Shown here in pieces: positions 1 through 10,959 of a DNA stretch of 64,000 nucleotides. The stretch covers positions 37,068,923-37,132,922 of the forward strand of contig OZ024894.1 of assembly GCA_964017195.1 (NCBI GenBank), given 5' to 3'. Position numbers and translations under genes: made by a program. This stretch comes from Siderastrea radians. Its lineage: Eukaryota; Cnidaria; Anthozoa; Scleractinia; Rhizangiidae. The stretch's first letter is position 1. Each line of letters opens with the position of its first letter. Below the pieces are notes generated by a model. It had not been told where the DNA came from and ran no database searches. It saw only the letters and a program-made list of their open reading frames with translations.

Positions 1-61
1 GTTAAAGCTGTGTAAAGTTGACCTTTAAACAAGCTTTATCCCTGCTTTACACCGAATTAAA

Positions 62-1885
62 TTTTGTTTTTCATGCTGTGGTACAACTGGTATTTGGTAC
101 GTCTTGGGGTTTATACGCAGTTTCAGATTGCATTCGTTATGCGCAGCTCCGCGGTACCTTCCAGTAATACGCAATGGTCTTTTACTGCGTCTCTGAAGTT
201 TTTCTGAAGTAAAGTTTTTCTACAGAAAGAACAATTTTTCTATATTTTGCTTTCAATTGATCTTCGTTTTCAGTTAATTTTTTTAGCCTAAGAACGCCCC
301 ATTGTTTCTCTTCTTTCTGTGCTCTGTAAAAACATTTTTTGTGCCATTGACCCTTATAACTACATTTTTCACTGCCTTCACCGTCTTCTATGCTCCAAAC
401 CGGTAAAGAGTCAAAGAATTCATCTTTTATCAAACTTTTGTTACAAATATGGCAATCAGTTGCACTTTTGAATTTTACCCAGTCATACGTCTCCATCACA
501 ATCGGCTTTGGTACGGTCAAACTCTCTCTTATTTTAACCTCTTCCTGCAGAATGTCTCTTAAAAACCTTCCAACCGCGTTTTCACCCCTGTAAACCTTTG
601 ACACTGAAACTTCACCGTCGCTTTTCACAACCATGTAAGAATACCCGCATGCCTCATGCCATTCGGTCTTCTCTGTGTAGCTTTTTTTCTTGCTATCTGG
701 CCCAATCTCACAGCCAAGAATCTTTCTAATCAAAGCCTCAATGTCAGCATATATCACGTATGGAACCTTCATCTGTTTGTGATGATTTCGGAAAGAAAGG
801 GTGTTTTTTCCCTCTTCAGGCATTTCTATCTTTGTCGGCCTGCCATCTACACCATTGCAATATTTTTTGTGGTTCTCAAGCAAGTCTGCTCTTGAAAAAC
901 CTGTCAGACACATCATGCAGTAGTGTTTTGCGTTTCTATTTTTTGTCTGATCGTAGAGCAAAGCGCTCACCCGTTTTACATAACAATAGTGTTGTATAAT
1001 CCCCGACTCAATTAACATCAGGTTTATCCGAGGCACGCTTTTTTCTTTTTCACTTATCCTATGCGGAATCACACGATTGTTTTCCCAGCCAAATACGTTA
1101 ATTGCTAGGTTTTTGTTTTGAGCTTCAAGCTTGTCTATCTGTTTTACCGGTGTTGGGAAATCGATTCCTTCGTAGTTTATACCATCGTTAACAGGATATT
1201 TACTTGGTCTTTGCGGGTTCTTTCCATCTTGTGGAGGAAATAAAGCAGCTCTGAGAGCCCACTTCAGGCATTCATTGTCTCTGTTTTGAACGTTGATTAT
1301 TGCCTTCTTTTTTTCCAGATTGGCTGGAAGAGGTGAATAGGTTCCTCCGCGCAATGGCTGATAGCGTGCAACATTCACATAAGCTGTCATTATTCTTTCA
1401 AGAACCCATCCTGAGCCCCGCTCTGACCAAGACTCTATTTCACCCTTTATTCTTTCAACAAATCCGTCGAATTCTGTTTTTATCTGGTCCTCGTCATTTC
1501 TGTTGAAAACGTGCGGTTCATTTTCTCGAAAATAATGTTCCATGTACTGTGTTCCACCGTCTCTCTCTATTGAAAACTCTACTTGTAAACCAAAACTTAC
1601 TTTTACGCTTTTTAATTTTTGGATTTCGTTTTCAACCAAATCAGTAAACTTTTCTTTCGTTTCCCTTGCAAACACAAAAAGATCTTTATTGTTTGGATTT
1701 TCTTCAGAAACAGCCATTCTCCAAATACGAAGCCAGTCCTGGAAATTATTTTGGGGTATTAAAAACCTGTCATATAATCCAACATAATTTGGTTTTAACG
1801 TTTGAGGCAAGTTTATGTTTTTCTCCTCAGGTATTGAACCGTAAAACATTTGCAGAACATCGGACGAATATCTTGCGGCCGCCAT
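62..1885 (-). pseudogene. Broken protein-primed-type DNA polymerase B (Polinton/adintovirus-like), N-terminal part
   Basis: An open frame of 567 codons starts at the ATG at 1885 and stops at 182. In order it has an N-terminal region of unknown role, a stretch beginning INVQNRDNECLKWALRAALF near residue 200, a C2H2-type finger (C-x2-C ... H-x4-C) near residue 320-345, an exonuclease-I-like motif VPYVIYADIEAL (D-x-E) near 375, and a second Cys/His cluster. Below 182 the frame is lost by what looks like a one-base deletion, and a conserved polymerase-family block (RGAAHNECNLKLRINP) continues in another frame to about position 62. This layout is known from large polymerase-B genes of Polinton/Maverick and adintovirus-like elements, which replicate linear DNA from a protein primer. 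The palm-domain catalytic motifs are not in the window, so this is a 3'-incomplete relic. Assignment to polymerase B is fairly secure; the exact element type is inference. Confidence 0.65.
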
Positions 1886-2088
1886 TTTGGTGTATATACT
1901 TGTGATTATATTTGTTCAATAGGAAAAAATTCTGGCACACTTTGTATATATTGCAGTGCAGACATTTCTTAAATAGGAAAATTTTCTGTGGCACATCCTT
2001 ATATATTTATTATGAATTCGCTGGTTCACGAAGTCACGCGCTTTGTTTAATTTTATGCTGTTTGCGTTATTTACACACATGTAAAATG

Positions 2089-2202
2089 AGGGGTTCTGGC
2101 ACTGAAATTTTATTAAGCGTTTTTCACCCGAAATGAGGTGAGCACGGGAACCTCATTTCGGGTAAAAAAACGCTTAATAAAATTTCTGTGCCAGAACCCT
2201 CC
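2089..2202. repeat. Foldback hairpin, ~50-bp arms
   Basis: The left arm (GGTTCTGGCACTGAAATTTT onward, from 2092) is matched by its reverse complement ending at 2202, with only a few mismatches and about 10 bp of loop. It probably comes from the ends of a small DNA element or a foldback transposon. It lies about 200 bp upstream of the polymerase-B relic, but I see nothing that ties the two together. Confidence 0.85.
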
Positions 2203-2628
2203 TGGAACAACGTAAAAGAAAATTATAAACACAGTTGACAATTTTTGTCGCGTTTAAATGTGTTCTGTTCGAAATCAGTATGGAACTAGGAATCCCCGAG
2301 AAATCAAATCGCGAAGGCATCTGTGCTGATGACGCGGAATCGATCCGCAAGAACGCATAAGAAGTTAAAATGTCGAACTCCAGGGACATGAAACTTGCAA
2401 TTACAAAGAGTATCGAGCCGCTACAGCAGAAGACTTGCCCATTGGATGGTCAAATAAAATGTTACAGATCCTGTCATCCCAAGAAGTGAGGCTTGAAAAC
2501 TACCACGCACTAAAACCAGGCTGCAATAACCGAAACAAACGTGGCCGATATTCTAAAAAACGACACAAAACCGCAATCGCTAACCAGGCTCAACCAGCCA
2601 GACTCAAAGTTGAATCGATTGAAAACCG

Positions 2629-2680
2629 ATAGACTGCGAGCAGTCGTCAATTGGGAGAAGAAAGAGACTGCTCGCAGTCT
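2629..2680. repeat. Short inverted repeat AGACTGCGAGCAGTC
   Basis: AGACTGCGAGCAGTC at 2629 pairs with GACTGCTCGCAGTCT at 2666-2680. A related motif (GATTGCGAGCAGTCTC) recurs near 44703, so this looks like the end of a dispersed inverted-repeat family. Confidence 0.6.
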
Positions 2681-2934
2681 AAAAAACCGAGAAAGGCGAC
2701 AAATAATAACACCACCTTGCTTGTTATTTGTCACAATAATCAAGTATGTGATCGCCTGTCATTTTAAACCAATCAGAATGCTGCCTTCGGGGACGAACGC
2801 GGAGAATTCAAAGTTCAACGGCTTTCGTGCAGGCTCACTTTTCCTCGCCCCATTCTTCTCGCCGCCTCGCTTCGCTCGCCAACTTCCGCCGCCAAGATAC
2901 TCGCGCGAATAACACACTAAGTGAGCTTGCTCGC

Positions 2935-3395
2935 AGGCTACTCTACAAGATGAGGTACATATTATGGGCTGCCGCGCTGCTGGGGTCCTGTGACGTCATT
3001 CAAGATGGCCGCCATATTGGACGTCATCTCGGATTTTACCGAAAATTAGGAATTGTCAAAAAACGTTCAAAATTGGAAATTTTTGATGCTAGACATGCAG
3101 AATACGACATAATTAAACTGCTGCCTTTTTGTTTACATTTGTTGCATTTTTCACATAAAAAGGGTAAAAACACGAATTTTTCTTCAAAAATGGCTTGACC
3201 ACCTGCTGCTTATGATGTCATATCTCGTAGCCATAGCAACTGATTCTCACCAAGTTTGTGTCAAAATGCGTCTCAGGGATATGCACACAGCTACTGAAAA
3301 CGGCAGGTCTAGGTAATAATTCGTTTTCGAAAAATTCAAGGGAAACCTTATGGGGGGGGGGGCGCCCCCTTGTACGCGAGAAGGTAACTACAGAA
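2935..3395 (+). repeat. Interspersed repeat, uninterrupted copy of the 20.2-21.4 kb repeat
   Basis: This non-coding segment (ACAAGATGAGGTACATATTA, through GATGGCCGCCATATTGGACG, to a G-run near 3352) is matched in reverse orientation at 20170-20526 plus 21301-21400. In the second copy a tRNA-like array has been inserted; here the same site (about 3028-3050) is empty. I recognise no protein in it, and its family is unknown to me. Confidence 0.75.
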
Positions 3396-3545
3396 ACGGT
3401 ATATGGTTTGAAATCGCCAATAAACAGACGAAACTAAGTTTAGCTGCTGGCCGTGGTTTTGGCTTCTAAAATTCAACCGATCCCACAAAAATTCATCTTC
3501 AAAGACGGCCGAAATTCAACTATGCGGGCTGCCAGCGTGAAAAGC

Positions 3546-3932
3546 GTGAAACTGGCGGGGAATCTAAACGACAAAAATAGTGCTACAAACTGGCTGCAAA
3601 TGTTTCGCTTTCATTTTATGAAAAGACAAGAAAAGTTCCTGGGGCATTAGACTCTGCCGTTGTTGTCTCTCCCCTAGGGTACAAAATATATTAAGGTCAC
3701 TCGAGATACGATTCGTAACCTGTGTAGCGGAAGACACGGTGGGTATTTGTTTGGCCGAGTGAAAACCGGAGGTCTGGGGCAAGTGACCACCAAAAAAAAA
3801 AACGGGTATTACTAGACCCCGTCCTGACGGTGGGGTAAAACTGCCGTCGTGCTCAGTTCCGGGTTGTAATAACAGGCTCCGAAAAAGATAAGAGTTACTT
3901 TTCACGCCAGTTTACATTTCCCGCCAGTTTCA
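3546..3932. mobile_element. Short non-autonomous DNA element with ~22-bp terminal inverted repeats
   Basis: GTGAAACTGGCGGGGAATCT near 3548 is matched at the right end by ATTTCCCGCCAGTTTCACGT ending near 3932. Between them are about 340 bp without a recognisable gene. The structure fits a miniature inverted-repeat element; the superfamily is undetermined. Confidence 0.55.
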
Positions 3933-4103
3933 CGTTGGACAGAATGACGTCACGGACAAGCTGCCAGGCTGCTAAGCATGATTCAAAATGGCGCCCGCAT
4001 AATAGAATTTTGGCCTTCTCCTTTCAACGTTCCGTTCCAAATTTAAAAAAAAATGTCACCTTTTTCGTTCTCAACATCTCACTGTATATTTGTATCAATG
4101 CAG

Positions 4104-4274
4104 AAACCTGCTTGCCACCATGGACTGAATTCAAGAAACGTTGTTACAAGGTGGTAGAAGTGAAGTCCCCAAGATGGAAGGACGCATCTGCAAAGTGCCA
4201 GCGCCAACGTTCGCACATGGTGACTGACAATGTCCTCAGAAGAAGAAAATGATTTCGCAGCACAGCTGGCATGG
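4104..4274 (+). pseudogene. C-type lectin domain, first visible exon, with a one-base frameshift
   Basis: The exon follows a pyrimidine-containing acceptor ending CAATGCAG at 4103 and ends at a donor GTAAGT at 4275. It encodes a typical C-type lectin start (ETCLPPWTEFKKRCYKV, then a Cys in ASAKCQ). The frame breaks near 4222-4228. The conserved continuation (MSSEEENDFAAQLAW) is in the next frame and runs cleanly to the donor in phase 0, so one extra base in the exon explains the break. The second half of the domain is the exon at 5461. A signal-peptide exon was not found upstream. C-type lectins bind carbohydrate, usually as secreted or membrane proteins. A sequencing error could also give this frameshift. 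Confidence 0.65.
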
Positions 4275-4762
4275 GTAAGTACTTAAGCGTTAAACCACAT
4301 ACAAAATTTATGTTGAAAGAAAAAAATTTTCTTTGAGTACAAGTGAAAGGGAAGTTTCAGTTTTAAATCTGAAAAGTCCCGTAAACAGCCCTAAAATTAA
4401 TTTCCGACACAGACATTGCACTACGAAGGAAACCCGAATTCATCTGCTTATTTTCAGTTAGTGCCAGCTAGTGACTCGGAAATGTTGATTTTCTTCACAT
4501 AACTTTATTTTCTTTAGAAAATGGTGAGAAATCCTCTAAATGGTATTTGCACTTATGATTTTTATGTGTAATAATTTATTATTCCTCAAGAAATAATCCG
4601 GAATAATACTAATACACCTTGTAGCTTACACATCGCCAAGTCAAGCGAAGTATCATAATTCAAGAATTCCCCCGACTTCTCTCTTTCTCTCTACTCACAT
4701 GTTATATTTTTATTCCATAAATTGCAACTTTTCAACAACTATCGTGCCTGCAAAGTCGCACT

Positions 4763-4851
4763 ATGGCAGATATTGAGGACTTTCTGACCATACATTGGCA
4801 TAATGACTAAAAAGTCTACATATGGTCAGGAAGACCTCAATAACCGCCATC
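4763..4851 (+). ncRNA. MicroRNA-precursor-like hairpin (candidate)
   Basis: ATGGCAGATATTGAGGACTT at 4763 pairs with the segment that ends CTCAATAACCGCCAT at 4851. The stem is about 30 bp with a few isolated mismatches, and the loop is about 26 nt. The size and pattern resemble an animal miRNA precursor. It lies in the intron between the two C-type lectin exons. It could equally be a decayed foldback element; no expression evidence exists here. Confidence 0.3.
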
Positions 4852-5460
4852 TGTGCATGTCAGGAATTCAGAGGTAGTAGTGTATAAAAAGTGCACTCTG
4901 AGCTCTTATTCCATGGCTTGTTCTAGCGGACATTCTGAAAACTGGGAGAGTTTTAACAGTGTCAGTTTTCGGACATTTCAAAACTCTGGAAGACAATTTT
5001 TCCAAGACGTATGCACCCAAAAAGTCAAAGTGCGTTTCCTTTACATTACAGGCATATTCAGAGGTTAATTTGGAATTTGCAACGTGAGAGCTCAACTGAT
5101 AAAATGTCATTGCTATCCAAGCAGAATGCTTAGGCTCCCTTGCACAAGGAAAGTTTCATGCACCAGATGCGATTTTTGTTTTCCAGTAAGCTAGCAACAT
5201 TCGTTGACTTTTAACATGTCAATAAAAACAAAGGTTAATAAATAAGTCTTCTTAAAGGGAACGGTGAAGAACTTCGATTTCTTGAAATTTTGATTGATAA
5301 CTGTTGTGCTAGCTGGGGGCGTGTTCATCACATAGACCCATTGTTGCAAATTCGGCCCGCGGCATCGTCGACTAAGTATCTGCCCGATTTTGCACGGAAA
5401 ATCTCTGCTCTGACTTTCTTGCTTGAAATCATAATGCGATTTTTTTTCATATCCTTTAAG

Positions 5461-5739
5461 GCTTATACCAAGAAGAAGGAATTAACTCAAGTACAGATGT
5501 GGCTTGGACTGAAAAAAAGACACGCTAAAGCTGAATTTCAGTGGGTAGATGGTACCTCCCCAGAAAGCTTCACAAACTGGTCTCGAGGCGAACCCAACAA
5601 CTCTAATGGCAAAGAATTGTGCACTGAGATGTTGGTTACCGGGAGATATGCGCTGAAGAAACGGAATGATGTAAGATGCGACACCACGAGTTACAAGGCA
5701 ATAACCATTTGTGAGAGGCCCATACGCGATGGTGAATGA
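5461..5739 (+). CDS. C-type lectin domain, second and last visible exon
   Basis: The acceptor is TCCTTTAAG at 5452-5460, and the frame runs in phase 0 to TGA at 5737-5739. It encodes the second half of the lectin fold: WLGL, then FQWVDGTSPESFTNWSRGEP, NNSNGKELCTEM, and a final VRCDTTSYKAITICE with the last two conserved cysteines. The EPN triplet in GEPNNS is the motif usually linked to mannose-type binding; the later WND motif is degenerate here (KRNDVRC). It joins in frame to the exon ending at 4274. The exon is intact, but the upstream exon carries a frameshift, so the gene may not make a full protein. Confidence 0.7.
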   Translation, partial: AYTKKKELTQVQMWLGLKKRHAKAEFQWVDGTSPESFTNWSRGEPNNSNGKELCTEMLVTGRYALKKRNDVRCDTTSYKAITICERPIRDGE

Positions 5740-6480
5740 ACCGATGGCTAAACAAGTGGCACTACCTTGTTTTCCCGAACACTTTTCAAAGCTTCGATAG
5801 ATTTATTATTATTTTTTTTTTTCCTTTGGCCAGACCTCTTGTGGGACCTCCTTCCCAAAACCCCGTGCGAAAGCTGGGGAAGGCATCCTTTGTCAAGTTT
5901 GTTTTTCGTTTGAAAGGCGTTTTCTTTTATTTCATTTCGTTTCTTATTTTCCCAGTAGCTTTGGTATGTTCACCCTTTAAACAACAGGGCAGTAAAATAT
6001 TATTTTTTTTTTTTTTCACACGAAAAAGTGTGTTATGGCAATAGCGAAATGGCTTTGCAAATTTGTCCGGGAATCGATTCAACTATAATGTAGTGTTAGC
6101 AGCGGACCGATATAGGTAGATGAAGGTGAATGTATCGATATCGTCTGCTATATTTTTTTAGGAGACAAGATACGAGCCTTTATGTAGCCTTTTACGACAA
6201 CAGCAGGCATGCTAAATTTAAAACCGCTTTAAAGATTTTTTTAAGTACCGCATTTTTCTACATCAATACATTTTTCACCGAAAAAGGTAAAGAATAGTCA
6301 GTGTATTTCAATTGAAAACCAGTATTTGAATTTTTTCTTGTAGTATGGTGAATGATACTATATAGATTTCCTAAAAGACAATCTACATTTCTCTGTGAAG
6401 GCGCATTATGTCTAAATAATAAAAAAGACATAAATGTCAATTTCTTGAGTAAACAAATTAAAGATTTATCGGTCTTGCTG
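5740..6480. other. Non-coding, downstream of the lectin exon
   Basis: This stretch is AT-rich with T-runs at 5810-5822 and 6001-6016. I see no gene or repeat with clear ends. It probably includes the 3' UTR of the lectin gene. Confidence 0.4.
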
Positions 6481-6489
6481 AATGTTGTG

Positions 6490-6696
6490 ATTGTTTGATT
6501 CATTGACTGACTGACTGACTGACTCATTGATTGATTGATTGATTGATTGATTGATCGATTAAATGATTAATTGATGGACTGATAGCTCGATCGATTGATG
6601 GCATTTTTGACATAAGCACCTCATTATCAAAAGTATGGAGAAAACTAGTGTTGTCTTGCGAACGTCCTTGAATGATTAGAATGATTCATTAAAGGG

Positions 6697-6728
<32 letters not shown>

Positions 6729-6748
6729 CCGGTTGATTGATTGGCCGG

Positions 6749-6781
<33 letters not shown>

Positions 6782-6800
6782 CGATCGATCGATCAATCGA
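6490..6800 (+). repeat. Tetranucleotide microsatellite (ATTG/TTGA)n
   Basis: Long runs of ATTG occur at about 6525-6560 and 6695-6800, with degenerate GACTGACTGACTG and GATCGATC variants, around a non-repeat segment at 6605-6690. Confidence 0.9.
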
Positions 6801-6851
6801 TCAATCTACGTAAAGTTAAATGTATGGGTGACTTAAGCAGATAGTATGAAC

Positions 6852-6992
6852 TTATTGACTGAATGGGACGGCTGGACGAGAAAATATTTGGCTCGAAGTC
6901 ATGGTGTACAGACCAAGCGCAGCGAGGTCCCTGCTCCATGACCGAGAACCAAATACTTTCCCGTCCGGGCTGATACAACACAGTCAATAAAA
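6852..6992. repeat. Foldback hairpin, ~50-bp arms
   Basis: TTATTGACTGAATGGGACGG at the left is matched in reverse complement by the right arm ending CACAGTCAATAAA. Both arms also contain the AAATATTTGGCTCG/CGAGAACCAAATACTT pair and a CATGA near the centre. Confidence 0.7.
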
Positions 6993-7047
6993 AGAAACTT
7001 TCGAATACTTAATAAAAGTTTAGGTGCGCGCGCTCTAAATGAACAAA

Positions 7048-7753
7048 TAGGGAGTTTAAGCAAATCGCTACGGCTGCCGTTACTGAAAAGGTCTGGGGAG
7101 AGTACGTTTCGACAGTCCACCAAATTTAAGTTTATAAAGCAAAGCGAAATACAAAGTAGCTGAAGATCTCTTTTATTTAACTTCTCACAGCCAAATGGTT
7201 TCGTTCAAAGAGATAGCTGTTATTTGCTTTGCTGGGACAAACAGAACATTTCTGAACGAAAGCGTATGCCGTACACTTTGAACAATGACAATTTAATCGA
7301 TAAAATGTATAATTTCACAGACGAATATTTCGAAGACTATCGAGTGAAGAATAGAAATATTTCAGTACTCACCGAAGCAAAATAGTATCGTATACGCATC
7401 CACTAAACACTCAAAGCAAACACTACCGCAAAAACCACCTCGCGCTTAACAAGAATATTTCAGTTGTACGAATATTTCTCTTCGCCATTCCAACACTTTG
7501 CTATTAAAAACTAATCGCGTATGAGCGCCAAACTTGGGAAAATTTTAGAGTGAGATTGACTTCAAAGGATATATTTTCCGTTGAAACTCTTAAAAGGCTG
7601 AGACATCCGCAGAAAACCTCCCGGCCGACGTAGTCAGAGTTCATGCTACGGCTGGACGTAACCGACTGACATGCACAGTGTCTCATTTTTTGAGAAATGT
7701 ACTTCCGGCAGCCGTATTAACGCCAGCCGTAGCGATTTGCTTAAACTCCCTAA
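7048..7753. mobile_element. Non-autonomous DNA element, ~0.7 kb, with terminal inverted repeats
   Basis: The left end TAGGGAGTTTAAGCAAATCG at 7048 is matched by CGATTTGCTTAAACTCCCTA ending at 7752, and the match continues inward through GCTACGGCTG. No protein is recognisable inside. A separate hairpin (GACGTGTGTAGGGCCGGA against TCCGGCACTACACACGTC, 7754-7822) follows directly. Confidence 0.65.
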
Positions 7754-8126
7754 TGACGTGTGTAGGGCCGGACCTCTTTTTCCGGACGGGCTCGTGCAGC
7801 CTGTCCGGCACTACACACGTCAACTCTCCAATGCATTATCTATAGAATTGCGCCGGCAGGCCGTGTGGTGGTATGATAATTAACATTACCGAGTTGAAGT
7901 GTGATAATATGTATATGAAAACCACGCTCTTCCCTAGTGACATTTTTTGACCGAAACAACACGGTAATTTAATATGGTAAAATGAAACATAGTTTATGAA
8001 GTAAGGAGAACGTCTGCTAATATACGACCGCTTACGCGTCTCATTGAATGTGGTGTTGTCAACTGATCGTGGGGTGAAAGGGCTGTCACTTGTTTGGGAA
8101 ACGAACGTTTGCTCCAGCAAAAACAA

Positions 8127-8157
8127 TCAAACAAACAAACAAACAAACAAACAAATA
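8127..8157 (+). repeat. (CAAA)n microsatellite
   Basis: Several tandem copies of CAAA follow one CAATC unit. Confidence 0.9.
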
Positions 8158-8419
8158 CCCTAACAGTTAGATAGCTGGTGTGACAGGTTACTATTAAGGC
8201 AATGTTTCTCCTTAAATTTGGTTGGGTGATTTTCCCTCCAGCAAGCAATACAGCAGGGTTCGGCTTTTTGGGCTTGCAGTAAACAAATGTGTATGGAGAT
8301 TTGTTGCTTAAGTATTTCGTTGTTGTTGTTGTTTTTTTTTTGTATATTTCTCTTGCTTAACTTAAAAAAAAAAGATAGCACCTAAGGTAAGCGTTTAAAC
8401 CACAGGGCGTAAGTAGTAA

Positions 8420-8442
8420 NNNNNNNNNNNNNNNNNNNNNNN
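8420..8442. other. Assembly gap of 23 N
   Basis: The run of N is flanked by AGTAGTAA on the left and TTACTACT on the right, so the two edges are reverse complements. The gap may cover a palindrome the assembler could not resolve. Confidence 0.95.
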
Positions 8443-8546
8443 TTACTACTGGCGTAGCGTCCACGTACAGAAATTTATTGACCCACCCCCCCCCCCCTCC
8501 CCCTCTTACCAGGCTGCTTATGGAATAGGGATAAAAAAGAAACAAT

Positions 8547-10955
8547 AACTCTCTTTTTTTAAGTAATTTTTAATTGCAACACATACACTTTCACAAAAGA
8601 CTTGCTTGCAATACAAATTATTTGGCGTACTTACAATACAATTACACTCACAATACTATTACTTAGGCTATTTACAATGTAATTACATACACATATTAAG
8701 CAAAATTAAACGTATACACTTATGCACCTATATATACAATCACAATCATCACTTATACCAACAGAATTACAATAGCTGTAACATGTCGTCATTCCCTATT
8801 GTTCGAGTATTGTATTCCTACATTAGTTGAATCTTGAATGAATGTGCAAGGCAGAGGCGTCTTTTCTACTACTCATTAGTTTCGATCTTGTATTTTCTCG
8901 TGAACTTGTTTATAAAATCTGGGACGAGCAGGGCGTCTTCCTTCAATTACCATTTATAGATATAATTCCGTAGAAATAATAGAGTATAATTAAGCTTTTT
9001 AACCAGATCTTCTCTCGTATTACGTACTCCGAACAGGACTTCTTTCAATCCTGGATTAAAATTGTATTTGTTGACCTCATTAAACCATTGAACTATGTTT
9101 TTGATAAACTGTTGTGTAAACTGGCAATAAACATATGTGTGGTCTATAGAGTCTGGTTTGTCACAGTATAAGCACTCCTCGTCAGTCTTTATTCCATATC
9201 TACAAATTTCTTTCCTAGTCACTACTATTCTATGCAAAAATTTGAAGTTAAATTTTCTTAGTTTCATCTCTTTAGAAGTGCTCTTAAGTGAGGTATAGAC
9301 TGACTGCCAACTATCTTTATTCATAGGTATCTTCTCATTCCATCTTTTAGCACCAGTTTGGTCTTCTGTGTAAGACTTTTTTGATAAAAAGCCAATAGAA
9401 ATCCCTTGATTTCATTTTAGCCAGATTTAAAATTATTCTTGGGTTCCAAGGCAAAAGAAGATGGATCAAATTCGAACTCCCTTGGCTCCAAAGGTAGTTT
9501 CTTACTTAATGCTTTAGCGGGAAGATTCTTAGGGATGGCGTGAACGACTTGACAAACTGTAAAAAGTTTGTCATTGATAAGACAAATTTGCTTTGAAAGG
9601 TGTCAAAGGATATAAAACGGCCATCGCTATCCATAAGGTCACTGATGGTCCGAATACCTTTCGAGAACCATTCTTTGTTAAAGAATGGTTTCCCCTCCAA
9701 TCAAAATTTGCTTATTATTGAACAGAATTGTATCGCGCTTACTTGACGAGTCGCTGTTGTACAATGTTTTTAGGTCGCTAAAATACATGAGAATTTCTTT
9801 ATAAAATTTTGGGAGGTTTTCGAAGTACTTTACATCATAGTTGCAATTAAGAATAAATTTTAGTCCTCCGTATTGCGCGAACAAGTGAATAGGAACACTT
9901 TTCCAGTTTTGATGTCCAGTGCATAGGAGTCTTGAAATCCAAGCTAACCTTAGCGCCTTAATCATAATTTCGAAATCCGTCATACGTAGTCCACCTGTTC
10001 CATAATCATGATAAAGTCCTGTTCTCTTTATTTTATCTTTTTTCTTCTTCCAAAGAAAACTAAACAATCTTTGTTTGACGGTTGAAGAGACATAATCTGG
10101 GACCTCAAGATTTGTTAATATGGAATAGACGAGTTGTGATATCCCCAAAGATTTCAAGATGAATACCCTCCCAAACAAAGTTAAATCTCTCGCTCTCCAT
10201 GCAGCTTTTGAATTTTGCGGTCAAAATTATAAAGGTTATCTCCTTTTTTATCGTACGACAAGTGTATACCTAGAAATCGAGTGGGGCCCCTCGCAAGTTT
10301 TAAGCCCAGCGGTTTCTCTTTTCTGTCCGCCCAAGTGCCGAGCCACATAGCTTGCGTTTTTTCTTTGTTTAACCTAAGACCGGAGATGTTACCGAAATCA
10401 ACTAGAATTTGTAACGCATTATCGGCTGAAGCTCGATCAGAACATATGAGATTGGTGCCATCCGCGAACTGACTCATCTTGAGTTCATTGCCAAAAAGGC
10501 CAATTCCTTTTACGTTAGTACTTTGGCGGATTTTGTTAGCCATAAGCTCAGCAGACAAAACAAACAGAAAAGGTGACAGAGGGCATCCTTGCCTAACTCC
10601 TCTAGAGGGCTTAATCCAGTTTGTGGCAAAACCATTGTTTAGGATTGTGCTTTCTATGTTATCGTAAAATATCCCAACCCATCTTCTTAAACTTTCTCCA
10701 AATTGAACATTCGTAGCGTGTCTTGTATAAGCGGCCATTCCAAGGTATCAAAGGCTGTGAGAAAGTCTAGTGCTAACAGTAAGCCTAAGCTTTTCTCGAT
10801 TTTGGTTTGTTCCATTAAGTCATCGATTAGTCTAATGTTCTCTCCAATGTATCTTCCTTTGATGAAGCCCGTATGGTCTGTATGGATTATTTGGGGAAGC
10901 ATAGGTTCAATTCTTTTAGCTATGGCTTTCGACTCATATTGCGCATAACACTGAA
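8547..10955 (-). pseudogene. 5'-truncated L1-like LINE, second half of ORF2
   Basis: Frames on the minus strand line up as one reverse transcriptase broken by frameshifts. They start with ESKAIAKRIEPMLP and the finger/palm region near 10950, then RGVRQGCPLSPFLF, the catalytic box, the thumb region (10178-9678), and a C-terminal part with a zinc-knuckle-like ECLYCDKPDSIDHTYVYC, ending in a stop near 8947. The catalytic box reads QFADGTNL, where FADD is expected, so the second aspartate is lost. There is no endonuclease domain or ORF1, which fits the usual 5' truncation of a LINE at about 10955. About 400 bp of 3' UTR may run to a T-run near 8555. The architecture matches the L1/Tx1 group. It is dead. 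Confidence 0.8.
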
Positions 10956-10959
10956 GGGA

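Noticed and set aside
390..1905. Plus-strand small frames across the polymerase-B relic
   Set aside because: Antisense shadows of the 567-codon minus-strand frame.
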